Below, in pieces: positions 31,212 through 41,800 of a DNA stretch of 64,000 nt. The DNA is from Chaetoceros tenuissimus (taxonomy: Eukaryota > Bacillariophyta > Thalassiosirophyceae > Chaetocerotales > Chaetocerotaceae): contig BLLK01000056.1 in NCBI GenBank assembly GCA_021927905.1, forward strand, positions 62,001 to 126,000, read 5' to 3'. Positions within the stretch are counted from its first letter, which is position 1. The number at the start of each line of letters is the position of its first letter. The position numbers were made by a program, and so were the translations under genes. The notes beneath the pieces are model-generated. The model had not been told where the DNA came from. It made no database searches and saw only the letters and a list, made by a program, of their open reading frames with translations.

Positions 31212-32391
31212 ATGGCTCGGCCTCGATTCCACCAGTCCCTGAAATGCATGATCATGACTTCCTTATTAAAATTAACGGTGAAGTAGTCTACTCCAATGTT
31301 GCAGCTGAACTTCGGTCTGAAATCACAGGAAGAGCAATGAAGTCCTACTTGAAAACCAAATACCAGTGGTCAGATGAAGTATTCCCAAAGATAGACTGGA
31401 AATCTCTCGAAGCATACATGAAAAGCATATCACAGCAGATCCGCACCAATGTCCATAAACTTAGGTATGGATGGCAATTCACACGTCAAAGAAAGAACGT
31501 ATTTGAACTTCATGGAAAGGAAGACTTTGAACTGGAGGATGAAAGCTGCCCACTAGGTTGTGGCGATACAGACGACACTCACCACTTCTTAACATGCAGT
31601 AGTCAGCCTGGCTTCACTAAATCAAATACTGAATTGCGAAGACTAGACAGGTTCCTCCAAAGATGTAAGACCCCTCAACCGCTGTGTCATATGATCCTCA
31701 CTGGGCTCCGTTCAGTCCTTTGCCAAGGGAACCCCGTTGTATTCTTTGGCTCTTCGGAACAGGAAGAGACAGCACAAATACTGCGATCAAGAAGAAATCA
31801 GATGGAAACATTTCTTACTAGGCAACCTTAGTCTAAAATGGAAAGAAGCAATGGAAGATCACTACGCCGCAATGGCTGCAGCATCTGACGACAAACTCCC
31901 TCCGCATCTCTCTGCAAAAGTCTGGACCAAGAAACTGCTCTGCCATGTACTACATATTAGTCTTAATAGATGGCAAATCCGCAATGAACTACACCACGCA
32001 AAGCAGACTGATACAGACTACCTCAACGAAAGAGAATCTTTACTTGACAAGATCGAAGAGGTTTTCTCGAGACGTCACCCAAGTAATCCATCATTCCGCA
32101 CTCTTTTTAGTCACACCTATCATTCATTAGCCAGCCTCCCGAACTCAGGAATTCAGAACTGGTTAAAATCATATGGTCTGGTATGCAAGTTCGTAGAACC
32201 ATCCCTTATCACTACACACTTCTCTTAGATATCCTCCAATAAACCAAATTTCCTGAAACACCTTTATCCTTACCATGCTGAGCATCAGCAGGTATAACCT
32301 TCCACTCCACTCTATCGCGGGCCGGGTGGCAGTCCTTTCCCTTGATCCTAGATCTGGATTAATTGAATAACTGTATAACGCTTATTTATTA
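31212..32391 (+). mobile_element. 5'-truncated non-LTR retrotransposon, divergent family member
   Basis: 1180 bp flanked by a 23-bp duplication with one mismatch (ttgacacc[c/t]gaggcgttattgag) at 31189-31211 and 32392-32414; the empty site is preserved upstream of paralogue 1 (about 24001-24024). It ends in cttatttatta, like the TTATT-type tail of the two other retrotransposon copies. The encoded protein is clearly related to but distant from them. Confidence 0.85.
31244..32228 (+). pseudogene. Retrotransposon ORF C-terminal remnant, frameshifted
   Basis: Two overlapping frames (31244-31831 and 31737-32228) together match the last ~330 residues of the larger retrotransposon protein: TKYQWSDEVFPKIDWKSLEAYMKS, the finger CPLGCG...HFLTC, SLNRWQIRNELHHAK and the end EPSLITTH. 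A frame change near 31740-31830 breaks it. RT, endonuclease and RNase H are absent. Confidence 0.85.
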
Positions 32392-32480
32392 TTGACACCT
32401 GAGGCGTTATTGAGCGTTATTTCTACTTTTTGGTTCATTCTTAAATGGCCTATGGATGATGATGAGAAGCCTCCAAAAGG

Positions 32481-33134
32481 CAAGGGTCACCAAAAATTTC
32501 AGTTTCCTACACAATGACTAGTAAGTACAGTAAATTTTCATCCCAAAAAAAGTTTTTTGACTTCTGAAAATTTTTAGTAAATTTAGTAATTTTTGGGCCA
32601 GAAATTAAAAAAGAGAAACAAATAGGTTTTGAGCTTTTGCTTTACTACTATGTAGTACGTACCTAAGTATTGTACAATCTTTCCTTTCGAATTTTATTAG
32701 AATGCTACTTACTTTTCTTCAATGCAATAAATCATAGAAGATGAAGCTGCATGTTTGAGATTACCTTTAAAATTATTGCTTGCACATTCCAGAGAGAAAG
32801 TAAGAAAACAAAGACACCTTGCTACATGACCTCGCCTCCATTTTTTACTTTCTGTAGCTATTTTAATGCTGCAGATCGACGCCATCTTTAGTCTTCCATT
32901 ATTATTTTCTAGCTTTCTGACATTTGGCATCAATTGATCCGTAGACAGCATTAGGTGATGCGAACGATAGATTTCCTAGTTATATAGTAGTAAGTAAATT
33001 GTTGTGTGGCTACTACAAAAAAAAAACGATAGTCATTTTTTATTTTTCGGTAGTAACTTAGTAAGTTAGTAAATTTCGGGCAAAAATAAAAAAAACGTCA
33101 TTGTGTTCTTTGTTGAAAAATTTGGTGACCCTTG
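32481..33134. mobile_element. 654-bp inverted-repeat element (MITE-like) in a promoter
   Basis: Ends CAAGGGTCACCAAAAATTTCA and the complement of CAAGGGTCACCAAATTTTTCA (21 bp, two mismatches), flanked by caaaagg at 32474-32480 and 33135-33141. The corresponding site upstream of paralogue 2 (about 26126) is uninterrupted. The subterminal regions are rich in TAGTAA/TTACTA words. A weak 80-codon minus-strand frame inside (32709-32951) shows no transposase motif. Superfamily is undecided: the target duplication is 7 bp or a decayed 8 bp, and the termini look hAT-like. Confidence 0.8.
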
Positions 33135-33300
33135 CAAAAGGTATCTTTTTCTTTTGGAATTTACGTATGGACACACATGGCGCACCTTTCACTCTCTTTT
33201 GAAAAGAATGAAAAGCAAACAACACTCATTCTTTGGGTACGTTCACTTCTCGTAATTGTCTTACCGGTACAAGTCTACTTTCACTTTATAAAAAAAGACA
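33135..33300 (+). promoter_or_regulatory. Proximal promoter of KxxK gene 3
   Basis: 166 bp nearly identical to 26127-26284, including ggcgcacctt, gaaaagcaaacaacactcatt and the TATA-like ctttataaaaaaag just before ATG. Everything farther upstream is displaced by two insertions. Confidence 0.65.
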
Positions 33301-34857
33301 ATGAAGCTAGCTCTATTGAAAGCCTTTTTGGCAATTCAAGTTTGCCAAGTCGTCCAGGCAACTGACGACCATGCTGATAACCTCACCTCGAGAGTATCCA
33401 AGACTCTCGCAAAACAATTCAAGACCATGAAGAATCATCCAGTCAATGTCAAGTCTATTCATGCTCTGCAAAAGAAAAAGAAGAACTTTAAATCTCTTCA
33501 TCGAAACCTTCAAGTTTCTTGTTTCTTTGATCTTTACAAGATCAGCAATATTTTTGGTGATTTTTACGAACTTGATGTATATCAAAATGGTTTCACAATT
33601 CTTCCTGATTTTTCAGCATACACCTGGATTGGAGACGAATCAGATCTGACCGAATTAAGTGATGCATGTGCTGATCTTGATTATCTTGATCTTGGAGGAT
33701 CAATTTCGTTTCTAGACATGAACGTAGAAGGAGATCAATGTGAGTATCTTCCAATGGTATATATTCCTAGATGCATCCCATACTCGTGTACTATGGAAGA
33801 AGCTTTGGAGGTGCTGAATCCAGTTGATGATGATGATTGCAGTTTCGAGTACGTATTGTCGGAAGGACCACCAGAAATCACTGATTCTTGCTTTACCTAT
33901 GTATACAATATTGTTGTAGCAAAATATTTCCTTTTCTCGGTACGCTACCTGTATGGATTCTATACAGAATTTGACAACTTGGAATATTATTATGATCTTG
34001 GCTTTGGCTTTGGTGGGGATGTAGATAAAATCCTTACAAACTTTACAGATACATGTGAGGAAATGGATGCATCTGTATACTTTACCAAGGGTGAAACAAA
34101 CGGCAAGTGTTTCTCTGAAGATTACTATGGAAACCAAACAGAGGCAGAGGGATGGGACGTACTACCAGAATGTATTCCTAATAAATGCACCCAGGAAGAA
34201 GCCCTCGAGGCATACAAAACCTTTTATTCCATGGAGTTTGAATCGCAGCCAGAATGTGTGCTCGAGCTTGAATATACATTTCCTCCAGATAGCAGTGAAG
34301 CACCTTCAAGCGGACCTACATCTCTTTCAAGCGAGAATCCTTCAATGAGCAGTGACAAGCCTTCTTTGAGTCCATCTTCTGTACTAAGTGACAATCCGTT
34401 AGATAGCAGTGAAGCACCTTCAAGCGGACATACATCTCTTTCGAGTGAATTTCCGTCAATGAGCAGCGACAAGCCTTCTTTGAGTCCGTCTTCTGTACCA
34501 AGTGACAATCCGTTAGATAGCAGTGAAGCACCTTCAAGCGGACCTACGTCTCTTTCGAGTGAGAGTCCTTCAATGAGCAGCGACAAGCCTTCTTTGAGTC
34601 CGTCTTCTGTACCAAGTGACAATCCGTCAGATGACGAAACTCCAGAGGAATCTCCTCCATCACCTCCAAGCCCAGACGGACCAAGTTCCAAGGCGCCAAA
34701 AAGCATGAAGTCATTCAAAAGTACAAAGAGTAGCAACGTGCCAAAGATGGTGAAGATGCCAAAGATGCCAAAGACTGTGAAGATGCCGAAAATGGTGAAA
34801 ATGGCGAAGGCTGCTAAGGACGAATACAAAGGTCTAAGAAGCAGTTTTCTTCATTAG
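33301..34857 (+). CDS. Secreted KxxK-tail protein with Ser/Pro repeats, paralogue 3
   Basis: 518 residues, intact, intronless. Signal peptide, basic N-terminal stretch and two CIP(Y/N)-type Cys modules as in the paralogues, but the Asp-rich loop is short. Between FPPD and DETPEES, where the paralogues are contiguous, three 38-residue Ser/Pro repeats are inserted (DSSEAPSSGPTSLSSE...). The Lys tail has the i+3 periodicity with one Lys replaced by Asn (KSSNVPK). Ser-rich repeats of this sort occur in diatom wall and girdle-band proteins and are phosphorylation-prone. Secretion is well supported; silica association is inferred. Confidence 0.8.
   Translation: MKLALLKAFLAIQVCQVVQATDDHADNLTSRVSKTLAKQFKTMKNHPVNVKSIHALQKKKKNFKSLHRNLQVSCFFDLYKISNIFGDFYELDVYQNGFTILPDFSAYTWIGDESDLTELSDACADLDYLDLGGSISFLDMNVEGDQCEYLPMVYIPRCIPYSCTMEEALEVLNPVDDDDCSFEYVLSEGPPEITDSCFTYVYNIVVAKYFLFSVRYLYGFYTEFDNLEYYYDLGFGFGGDVDKILTNFTDTCEEMDASVYFTKGETNGKCFSEDYYGNQTEAEGWDVLPECIPNKCTQEEALEAYKTFYSMEFESQPECVLELEYTFPPDSSEAPSSGPTSLSSENPSMSSDKPSLSPSSVLSDNPLDSSEAPSSGHTSLSSEFPSMSSDKPSLSPSSVPSDNPLDSSEAPSSGPTSLSSESPSMSSDKPSLSPSSVPSDNPSDDETPEESPPSPPSPDGPSSKAPKSMKSFKSTKSSNVPKMVKMPKMPKTVKMPKMVKMAKAAKDEYKGLRSSFLH
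34288..34629 (+). repeat. 114-bp coding tandem repeat, three copies
   Basis: Units start at 34288, 34402 and 34516, encoding 38-residue Ser/Pro-rich blocks with a few substitutions. The length is a multiple of three so the frame is kept, unlike the 193-bp array in paralogue 2. Confidence 0.95.
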
Positions 34858-34988
34858 ATATGGTAATAATTTTTAAACATAATAATATTAGCAAGACAGG
34901 TAGATTCGTCCTCGGATTGATAGATGTTCTTCTCGTCGATTCTCTCCTTTAGTGATAACTTGCACTTAGCTTTTACCGAAACCAGGAC

Positions 34989-35496
34989 TTTGAAGGATCT
35001 TGTGCTTGGATCTCTATGAATTGATACTAGAAGATTATCCTGTGGATTTTGCGACGGTGGCAATTTATCTACTTGTTCAACTAAAGAGGCTACCGAAGCT
35101 ACTACTTGCAGTAATATCGGAAGCTTCAAGTTCGAGTTGGCCAAGAAGGGTGATCTGAAGCACTGTTCATGGCTGACCAAAAATGCTGCAAACGTTGATA
35201 CCCGGAGAAATAACTACTGCAATCAGACTCATGTCGGAGCAGCATGTCAAAAGTCTTGTGCCAAATGTAACATGTATGCAGACAATCCAAACTTTACTTT
35301 TGAAAGAAAGAAGCCGGATGAGAAAGGTAACACTGTCATGTTGGACTGTGCATGGATCACCCAAAATCAAAAGGCTGTTGAAACACGCCTTGACACCTAT
35401 TGCTTTGTCGACTGCAACAAAGCTTCGGATGTCGGCGATGCATGTCCAGTTGCTTGTGGCTTTACTGAGGGCCTACATTGGAACAAGAAATGTTAG
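34989..35496 (+). pseudogene. ShKT-like cysteine-rich secreted protein, 5' part lost
   Basis: Three CxW-type modules can be read: a first one in another frame (FEGSCAWISMN then a stop), and two in the main frame, open from 35020 without ATG: HCSWLTKNAANVDTRRNNYC...CAKC and DCAWITQNQKAVETRLDTYC...ACPVACG. The pattern C-x-W...R...YC...CP..C resembles the ShK-like repeats common in diatom secreted proteins. The 5' end is fused to the 3' flank of the KxxK gene, so the signal peptide and start are gone. An upstream exon ending at the AG of atactag (35029) is the alternative. Confidence 0.6.
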
Positions 35497-35750
35497 GAGG
35501 TTAGTAGGAACTAACACAGCATGAAAGTGAAAGAGTAAATGCCACTTAGCTGTGAAACGATTATCGACTGATAAATGAATACAAAGAAACAAAAGCAAGG
35601 ATCTAGTCCAATAAGTCGATCAAAATTAGATATTATTATTAACCTATGAGGTTCCATAAAGAAGAGAAGAAGAAGAAGAAAATTAGGAAATAAGTTTATC
35701 TTAATATTGCATATTTCAATTGAGTTGTTACCCCGAGAGTACCATCGTTA
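35497..35750. other. Intergenic, duplicated at 25.5-25.67 kb
   Basis: No gene. Shares runs with the 3' flank of KxxK gene 1 and contains a (GAA)n-like purine run near 35660-35680. Confidence 0.6.
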
Positions 35751-37513
35751 CTACTCATCCCCCATACGAACGTAAAGGCATTCTCTCTTAATTTTGTCAT
35801 CGATTGTCTCTTTTTCTGCTGCTTTCACAAGAAGCTTTTGATTCTTTCCCAACCTAAAAGTCGAATCTACAGTGATATCTTTTTCTATTATTTTCTTTGC
35901 TTCAGATTCAATGGACCAAAGATGATAGTAATTCAATGAATCGAGGAAATCGTTTGCTTTTCTTGACCCACATACACGCAAATGAGAAACACCTCTTGCA
36001 GTCGCTTTGAATTGTGTAATAACGTAAACTCCTTCATCAAGCTGATGCTTAACATTGCTAGTAACGCTTTCAGCATTTTTATTTGGAAAGTAATTGAAGT
36101 CAATTGTTTCTCCTCTCATTGTCGTAATCTTGAGGTAACCTATACTAGGAGTTGAAGCCTCATTCAAATTATAAGACCATTGCATGGATTTGATCAAGCA
36201 ACCCTTGCTAATAGATTTGATCGATTCAACCTCATTCTCAAATACATTGAATGGCTGATACAATCCTGCTTTGGCTGGCTTAGAAGCTTGTTCTTTGGTA
36301 TTAGTCAAAATGTAATCACCAAATTCCATTCCTATGCGAGGATTTGCTTGGAATAGTCTTGCGAAAGTAATGTCCTGATCACGAAGTGTACAATGGTCGT
36401 TTATGTTTTTGATGGATTCCTTCACGAGGTATTCTTGAATGAAATCTTTCTTGTTTGTAGAGATGCTTCTCATAAAGTAGTCATCTACGAAGAGCATAGT
36501 TGTAAGTTTTTGTTTTCAATAATAAGAAAATATGAGATTTCATGCAAATATTACTTACCGATATTGAGAATAAACAATAAAGCTGCTGATAGTAAAGTAG
36601 CCTCGACATGACTAGACTGCATCATAGTCATGATGCAACCAATCACCATAAATGGTCTCACGAGAATAGTCACAATTGAGTCCATCGACTTTATCAACCA
36701 CTGTCCAAGATGAAATTGATCTTCATATAGATCCATGATGCCTTGTTTGCCTCTACGTCTGATAATGAATACACTAGCCACAAATGCAACAATCACAAGT
36801 GGAATCATGGTCAAGTCCAATGGCTCAAAGCGATATTGATAAATACCTACAGCGAAATAGGTCGCATATGCAACTTGTACAAGAAACAAGAGGAACGCAA
36901 CAAGGAATGGTTTCCAGGCTCCACTTTCTTTTCTTGCATAGAACGCAGTGCTAAAAGTATTCAAATTCCCATCTTCCATCAACAGATTGTATGCTCCGAC
37001 TTTGTCAAGTACCATGTCTACCAACAAACACAATCTACGTCTTGCAACTTCTTCATCATCTTTATTCATGACAAAGTCTTTGTGCTTTTCAAAGTTTGTA
37101 TAGTTTGCACAATCCGATAGAGCCGATGCAAGTGTCGCCATTAAGGAGTAATACTTGGACTTGTCTGTACAGCAATCAAAACACATGTACATGAGTTCCG
37201 TCATTTTACTTCTCACCCAAACCATGTTTCGTTCTCTGGTATGAATGGCACTCATGATTTCTCCAATAGATTGAAGATGAGAGGTATATGCATGATTATC
37301 GGAGAAGCGAGTACGAAGAGTAAAGTTCTGTCCATCAAAAGCAGTTCTACTAATGAATGCTCTCGAGTGAAAGTCTCGTCCTGCACAAGCTACAGCTTCA
37401 TCTTCATCATAGGAACGTTTACCAACTTCTTTTGGATGAAGAAAGAGAGGTGGTTGATCATAATCGCAATCCTTTGTTAGGATGTATTCTAGATCTTCTA
37501 GAGTCTTTGACAT
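35751..37513 (-). CDS. Four-helix membrane protein of unknown function
   Basis: 562 residues as complement(join(35751..36484,36559..37513)); the 74-nt intron is GTAAGT..CGTAG, phase 1. Residues 1-200 are soluble and helical (MSKTLEDLEYIL..., Cys-rich patch CFDCC). Four hydrophobic segments follow at about 205-230, 236-256, 282-303 and 305-318, then a ~245-residue soluble C-terminal domain (LKITTMRGETIDFNYFPN, TQFKATARGVSHLRVCG). The frame is open upstream with further ATG/alternative starts, but MSKTLED has the better context. I do not recognise the family. A fragment of its 3' end lies at 25.7 kb. Confidence 0.7.
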
Positions 37514-37865
37514 GATGAGTGTTGAAAAACTGTATTTGAATTTTATGGAAGAAAAGAATGCAAAGTTGTAAAGAATTAAATTTTGAAGAATTACAGGCAG
37601 ACCGTTGCAGAACAATTCCTTCTTCAAAATGACATTTTGCTCCGTTGAGGACGTGTATTAGAAGAAATTGTATCTATTTGGTTCTTGTATTAGACTTTGA
37701 GCTAATCGTGTTTCAATCAAGTTCCTATTGAGGAATACCAAACCGATATGGATTTGACAATTTCTCATCACATGCCACATGCGTATTTTCTATTTTCACT
37801 TGCTTGTATGTTATGTTCTAGGTATGTATTGAAACTGTATTCGAGTTCTTTCAAGTCAATTTCAA

Positions 37866-38795
37866 ATGAAGACATTTCTCAATCTAATAATCATTCTGGC
37901 TCAAGTCTCGTGCTCCACTTGCTTCTCATCAGTGACGAAAACATTTGACTCTTCCAGCACTATTTCTCCTTCTTCCAACCATCCTCTAATTGGAAACTGG
38001 AAAGATGGCAAAGAGTCTTTACAAAGAGACGATTGCTGTGTGGTATCCATAGATGGCATAGAGTCTCATTTTAATCACTTATATGAATATTTTGTCAATC
38101 AAGGACCATCAGAGTTAGACTTGAGAACAAGAATTCATGCCGACAACATATTCAATGATTGTTTAACTATTCGTCAATCGGTAGTTTCTATACCCGACTT
38201 TGACATGAAAGAAAATGAAAGCGACGAAATAGATCCATGTACAGCTGCATTGATGGAACTTGCAAAAGGTGTTTTATCGTTTGCAGATGGACTAGTGTTG
38301 GAAAAGCCATGTACAGATGTGTATATGCGGATAGTCTGTGCATCCGATTACAAAGCGATTGATCCAATGTATCATACGGATAAAGCTCCTTTGAGAGGAT
38401 ATACTACTTTGATTGGGCCTGGGACGGAATTTTGTGAAAATATATGTTCTCCATTGGAATATGCGTCTTTGAGAAGTCTAGGTAATGAATCATCGTCCTC
38501 TGTTCCAACCAGAAAGGCAAAGAATATGGAATTCATAGTCATGAAGGGAGACTATTATGAATCCATTGATTCAGATACGAGTGAAACAAGCAAGATATTA
38601 TCTAGAATAAAGAAAAGGCTATGGACAAGAACTTCTGCATGTGTACATAGATCTCCATCGGGAAATGGTGGAAGACGAGTTATCATAAGTCTTGATTTGG
38701 CAGATGGAGATGACGATAGAGAATGGTATCAAAAGAATCAAAAGAGAGAATGGAGAAGTGGAATGACGCAACGAAAGTCTAGATTGGTTGCCTAG
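37866..38795 (+). CDS. DUF1826-like protein with signal peptide
   Basis: 309 residues, intronless. N-terminal signal peptide (MKTFLNLIIILAQVSCSTC) is followed by FSS, a weak variant of the plastid-targeting cleavage motif with Phe at +1, so plastid import is possible. The core reads MRIVCASDYK...YHTDKAPLRGYTTLIGPGTEFC and later ACVHRSP...RRVIISLDL. H-x-D, R-x-x-T-x-x-GPGT and H-x-SP elements match my memory of DUF1826, a family with a jelly-roll dioxygenase flavour; I have not verified this. The biochemical role is unknown. It lies 90 bp from a mariner-like element. Confidence 0.6.
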   Translation: MKTFLNLIIILAQVSCSTCFSSVTKTFDSSSTISPSSNHPLIGNWKDGKESLQRDDCCVVSIDGIESHFNHLYEYFVNQGPSELDLRTRIHADNIFNDCLTIRQSVVSIPDFDMKENESDEIDPCTAALMELAKGVLSFADGLVLEKPCTDVYMRIVCASDYKAIDPMYHTDKAPLRGYTTLIGPGTEFCENICSPLEYASLRSLGNESSSSVPTRKAKNMEFIVMKGDYYESIDSDTSETSKILSRIKKRLWTRTSACVHRSPSGNGGRRVIISLDLADGDDDREWYQKNQKREWRSGMTQRKSRLVA

Positions 38796-38883
38796 CTGGA
38801 GTTTGGTATGATAATGAAATCTGTTGATTGGAATACATGCAATGAGTACCGAGTGCTATTGATTCGTAAGCACAAGTAAGGTA

Positions 38884-41800
38884 CCATTCCGGTGAATTTA
38901 AGTTGTCGAGAAAGGAAGGGGAAAGGGAGGGGGAGAGAAGCCTAAAGTGCGCCAACAAAAAGGGAAAGGAAGAGTAAAGAGATTCAAAGATGGGATTTGA
39001 TTTGATTCCTAACAAGGCATGTTTCAACGAGACAACAGCTCGACGCTCATTCTTCACGTAATTACACTCAATAATCTAAACATACCTACCTAGTGCTCTA
39101 TCAAAACTACATTTAAACGTATGACCTCCATTACATTTTGATTTCTATTAGTCTTCTGAATCGATTTGTTGAAGAGGTCATACCTTTTGAGCCCCTCTAG
39201 CCTGAGATTTCCGCTCACGCCGGTCAACACATCAGTATGTTTGAACCTGAAGACATCAACGAAGCCGTGGACGTCCTCATTTCACTCATTGTAGTGCTTC
39301 CAATATCAAAACCAAGCGGAGAGAAGAAATTTATATTCACAAAGCCAAAAAGAGATGTCAATGGTGCTGTATTCAGTGATTACCTCACCACAGAACGCTG
39401 TGGAAGGTCTGTAAAACAAGATGATGTTGATGCATTGCTCACCATCATAGGTGCTCTCAAGACAAACAACTCAGGCCAGGCTACATTCTACAAAAAGACA
39501 CTTCGAAAGAATCTGCTAATACAGAAATCTGGTCTGAACATTGAGTTTGGTACTGACTACCGACCATCAAAAGGAAGCAATAAGAAGTCGACTCATGTTG
39601 TTACAATTTGCGTTCGTGAACCCTTGAGTACTGTGAAAGTAAAGTATGATCTGCAAACTAAAGATAAAAGAAAAAAAGAAAAAGACAGAAAGGAGCTACG
39701 CAATTACTTAGAGAGGTTAGAGAGAAAACTACAATCATCATCGCCATCGCCCTCTGAATCGTCGACCGAAAGTGATACTTCTACTTCGCCTACATCTTCT
39801 TCATCATCGACCGAAAGTGATACTTCTACTTCGCCTACATCTTCATCTCAAGCACCATCAGCATCAAACAAGCGTACTCTTTCTGAATCTAGTGATACAG
39901 ACATGGAGGACCAAGTTGAAGAGAATGCAAAGCGTATCAAGATGGCTATAGAGTCATTTCTTCCTCAACTCAAGTCACCTCCTGCAATTCAAAAGGTTAC
40001 TAATGCTACGTCAAAGATAGACGCCGCTTCAAAGTTAAACTTTGATCTTCGACCAAGATTCTATGAAGGAAAAGAAATTGCAATTACGGAGACTCCGCAT
40101 ATTCTTTCAGACAATACGAAGTATCTAATCCTTATCAAAGTGTTAGCTCTTGGATATAACAAGTCTTCTTCTAATAAAGAAAAGACAAAGATAGCGAATG
40201 CAGCAAGAAGACATGTTTATTATATATTAGGTTACGATAAGGAGCCACCAAGTAAAGATTTGAGGCGTGTTTTTGAATACCTCGATCCGTACGCAAAATT
40301 TGCAAAAGACGAAAGTGCTGATATTCCTGACAAGATTGGAACGAAACGAAAACGAAAAGAGCGTGAGTCAAAGGTCGGAAAAATCATGAAGATAAATCCA
40401 AAGGCAATGAAAACCGCTTTTCGCTACGCCAACTATGCCATTGGCACAGATGAGCCTTTCAAAAGGATTGCCAAAACAATGGCAGAGAAACTTACCAAAG
40501 ATGAAGAGTTGCTTCCTCAAGGGACAATAGAACGTCCTATTAAATTGACCAAAGATGATTTGAGGAATTGGTTTAACAACCATGGTGGGAAATGTAAAAA
40601 ACCAGTAGTACGACCGAGACTTACTGAAGATCACAAGAAACGACGTCGAGAGTGGTGTCCGAAGATGAAGAAGCATGTCGACGAAGGGAGCCATCTATGC
40701 TTTTTGGATGAGAAATGGGTTTATATGAAAAATGGCAGAAAAAAGGACAAGCATATGCCTATAGAAGAGTGGGAAAAAGAAGATGAAGAGTGTCAGAAAT
40801 ATAAAGTTGGAGAAAGGAAAGCGAGATCGAAACGATTCCCATCAAAAGTGATGACGATGGGAGTGGTTGCCCCGCCCGTTACGGATCCGGAAATCCTTCG
40901 TCAAGCACTTACCAAGAATGGACAGCTCAATCCTGATGGGACCTATCAACCTTGGAGAAACGGAAGAATATTTATGAAACGTGTTAGCAAGATGAAAGAA
41001 ACAAAACGTGCGTCAAGTCATACGAAATTTCATGATAGCGTGAAAATACAAGAGCTATTTCGAAAAAACGATTGGCATGCACATTACGATCCAAAGAACG
41101 AAAGACTCACCGTAGGAGATTTGCTAGACAATATTGTGGAACATTATGGGCTAGATGATAATGTCTCAAACTTTCTTTGCCTGCAATACAAAGATTTCAA
41201 ACGAAAAAATTTTAGAACAGTCAATCTAACGCGTGAGAATGAGGATGAAGTGATCAAACGACAAATAAAGACTGCACCTGATACTTACCGTGAAATAGAA
41301 ATTAACGACCTGCAACTGTGTGTTTATATTCCGAAGGGAACGATGGTGGAAGTCGATTGTACGTGCGATTCAGCCTTTATGCTATCCGTTATGGACGAGC
41401 TTGGAGAAAGTGTTCGCAACTACTACTTTTGGATCCCTAGAGATGTGAAAATTTACAAGGTGTTAGATAATGCAGGAGGACATGGAACTGATGAAGTAGT
41501 TAGAACTTACCGTGATTATTTGCTTGAAAAATACAACATTGTTCTTCTTCATCAAGTGCCCAGGAGTCCCGAGACGAATCTGTTGGATCTAGGCATCTGG
41601 ATGAGTATCCAGAGTGCAGTCGATCGCATGTCACATGGTAACCGCCATGATGTTGATGTTGTTTGGCGTGAGTTGATTGCTGTGTGGGATCAGTATGATT
41701 CTAAAAAGATTGAAGCTGTTTACAAGAGATGGCAGAAAGTATTAGATTTGATAATCTTGGATGATGGTGGAAATAGATTAGTAGAAAAGTTCAGAGGGAA

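Noticed and set aside
32709-32951. 80-codon frame inside the 654-bp inverted-repeat element as a transposase
   Set aside because: No DDE, BED or dimerisation motif; too short.
34224-34829. 201-codon frame antisense to KxxK gene 3
   Set aside because: Hydrophobic antisense reading of the Lys/Met/Pro and Ser/Pro repeats; no independent evidence.
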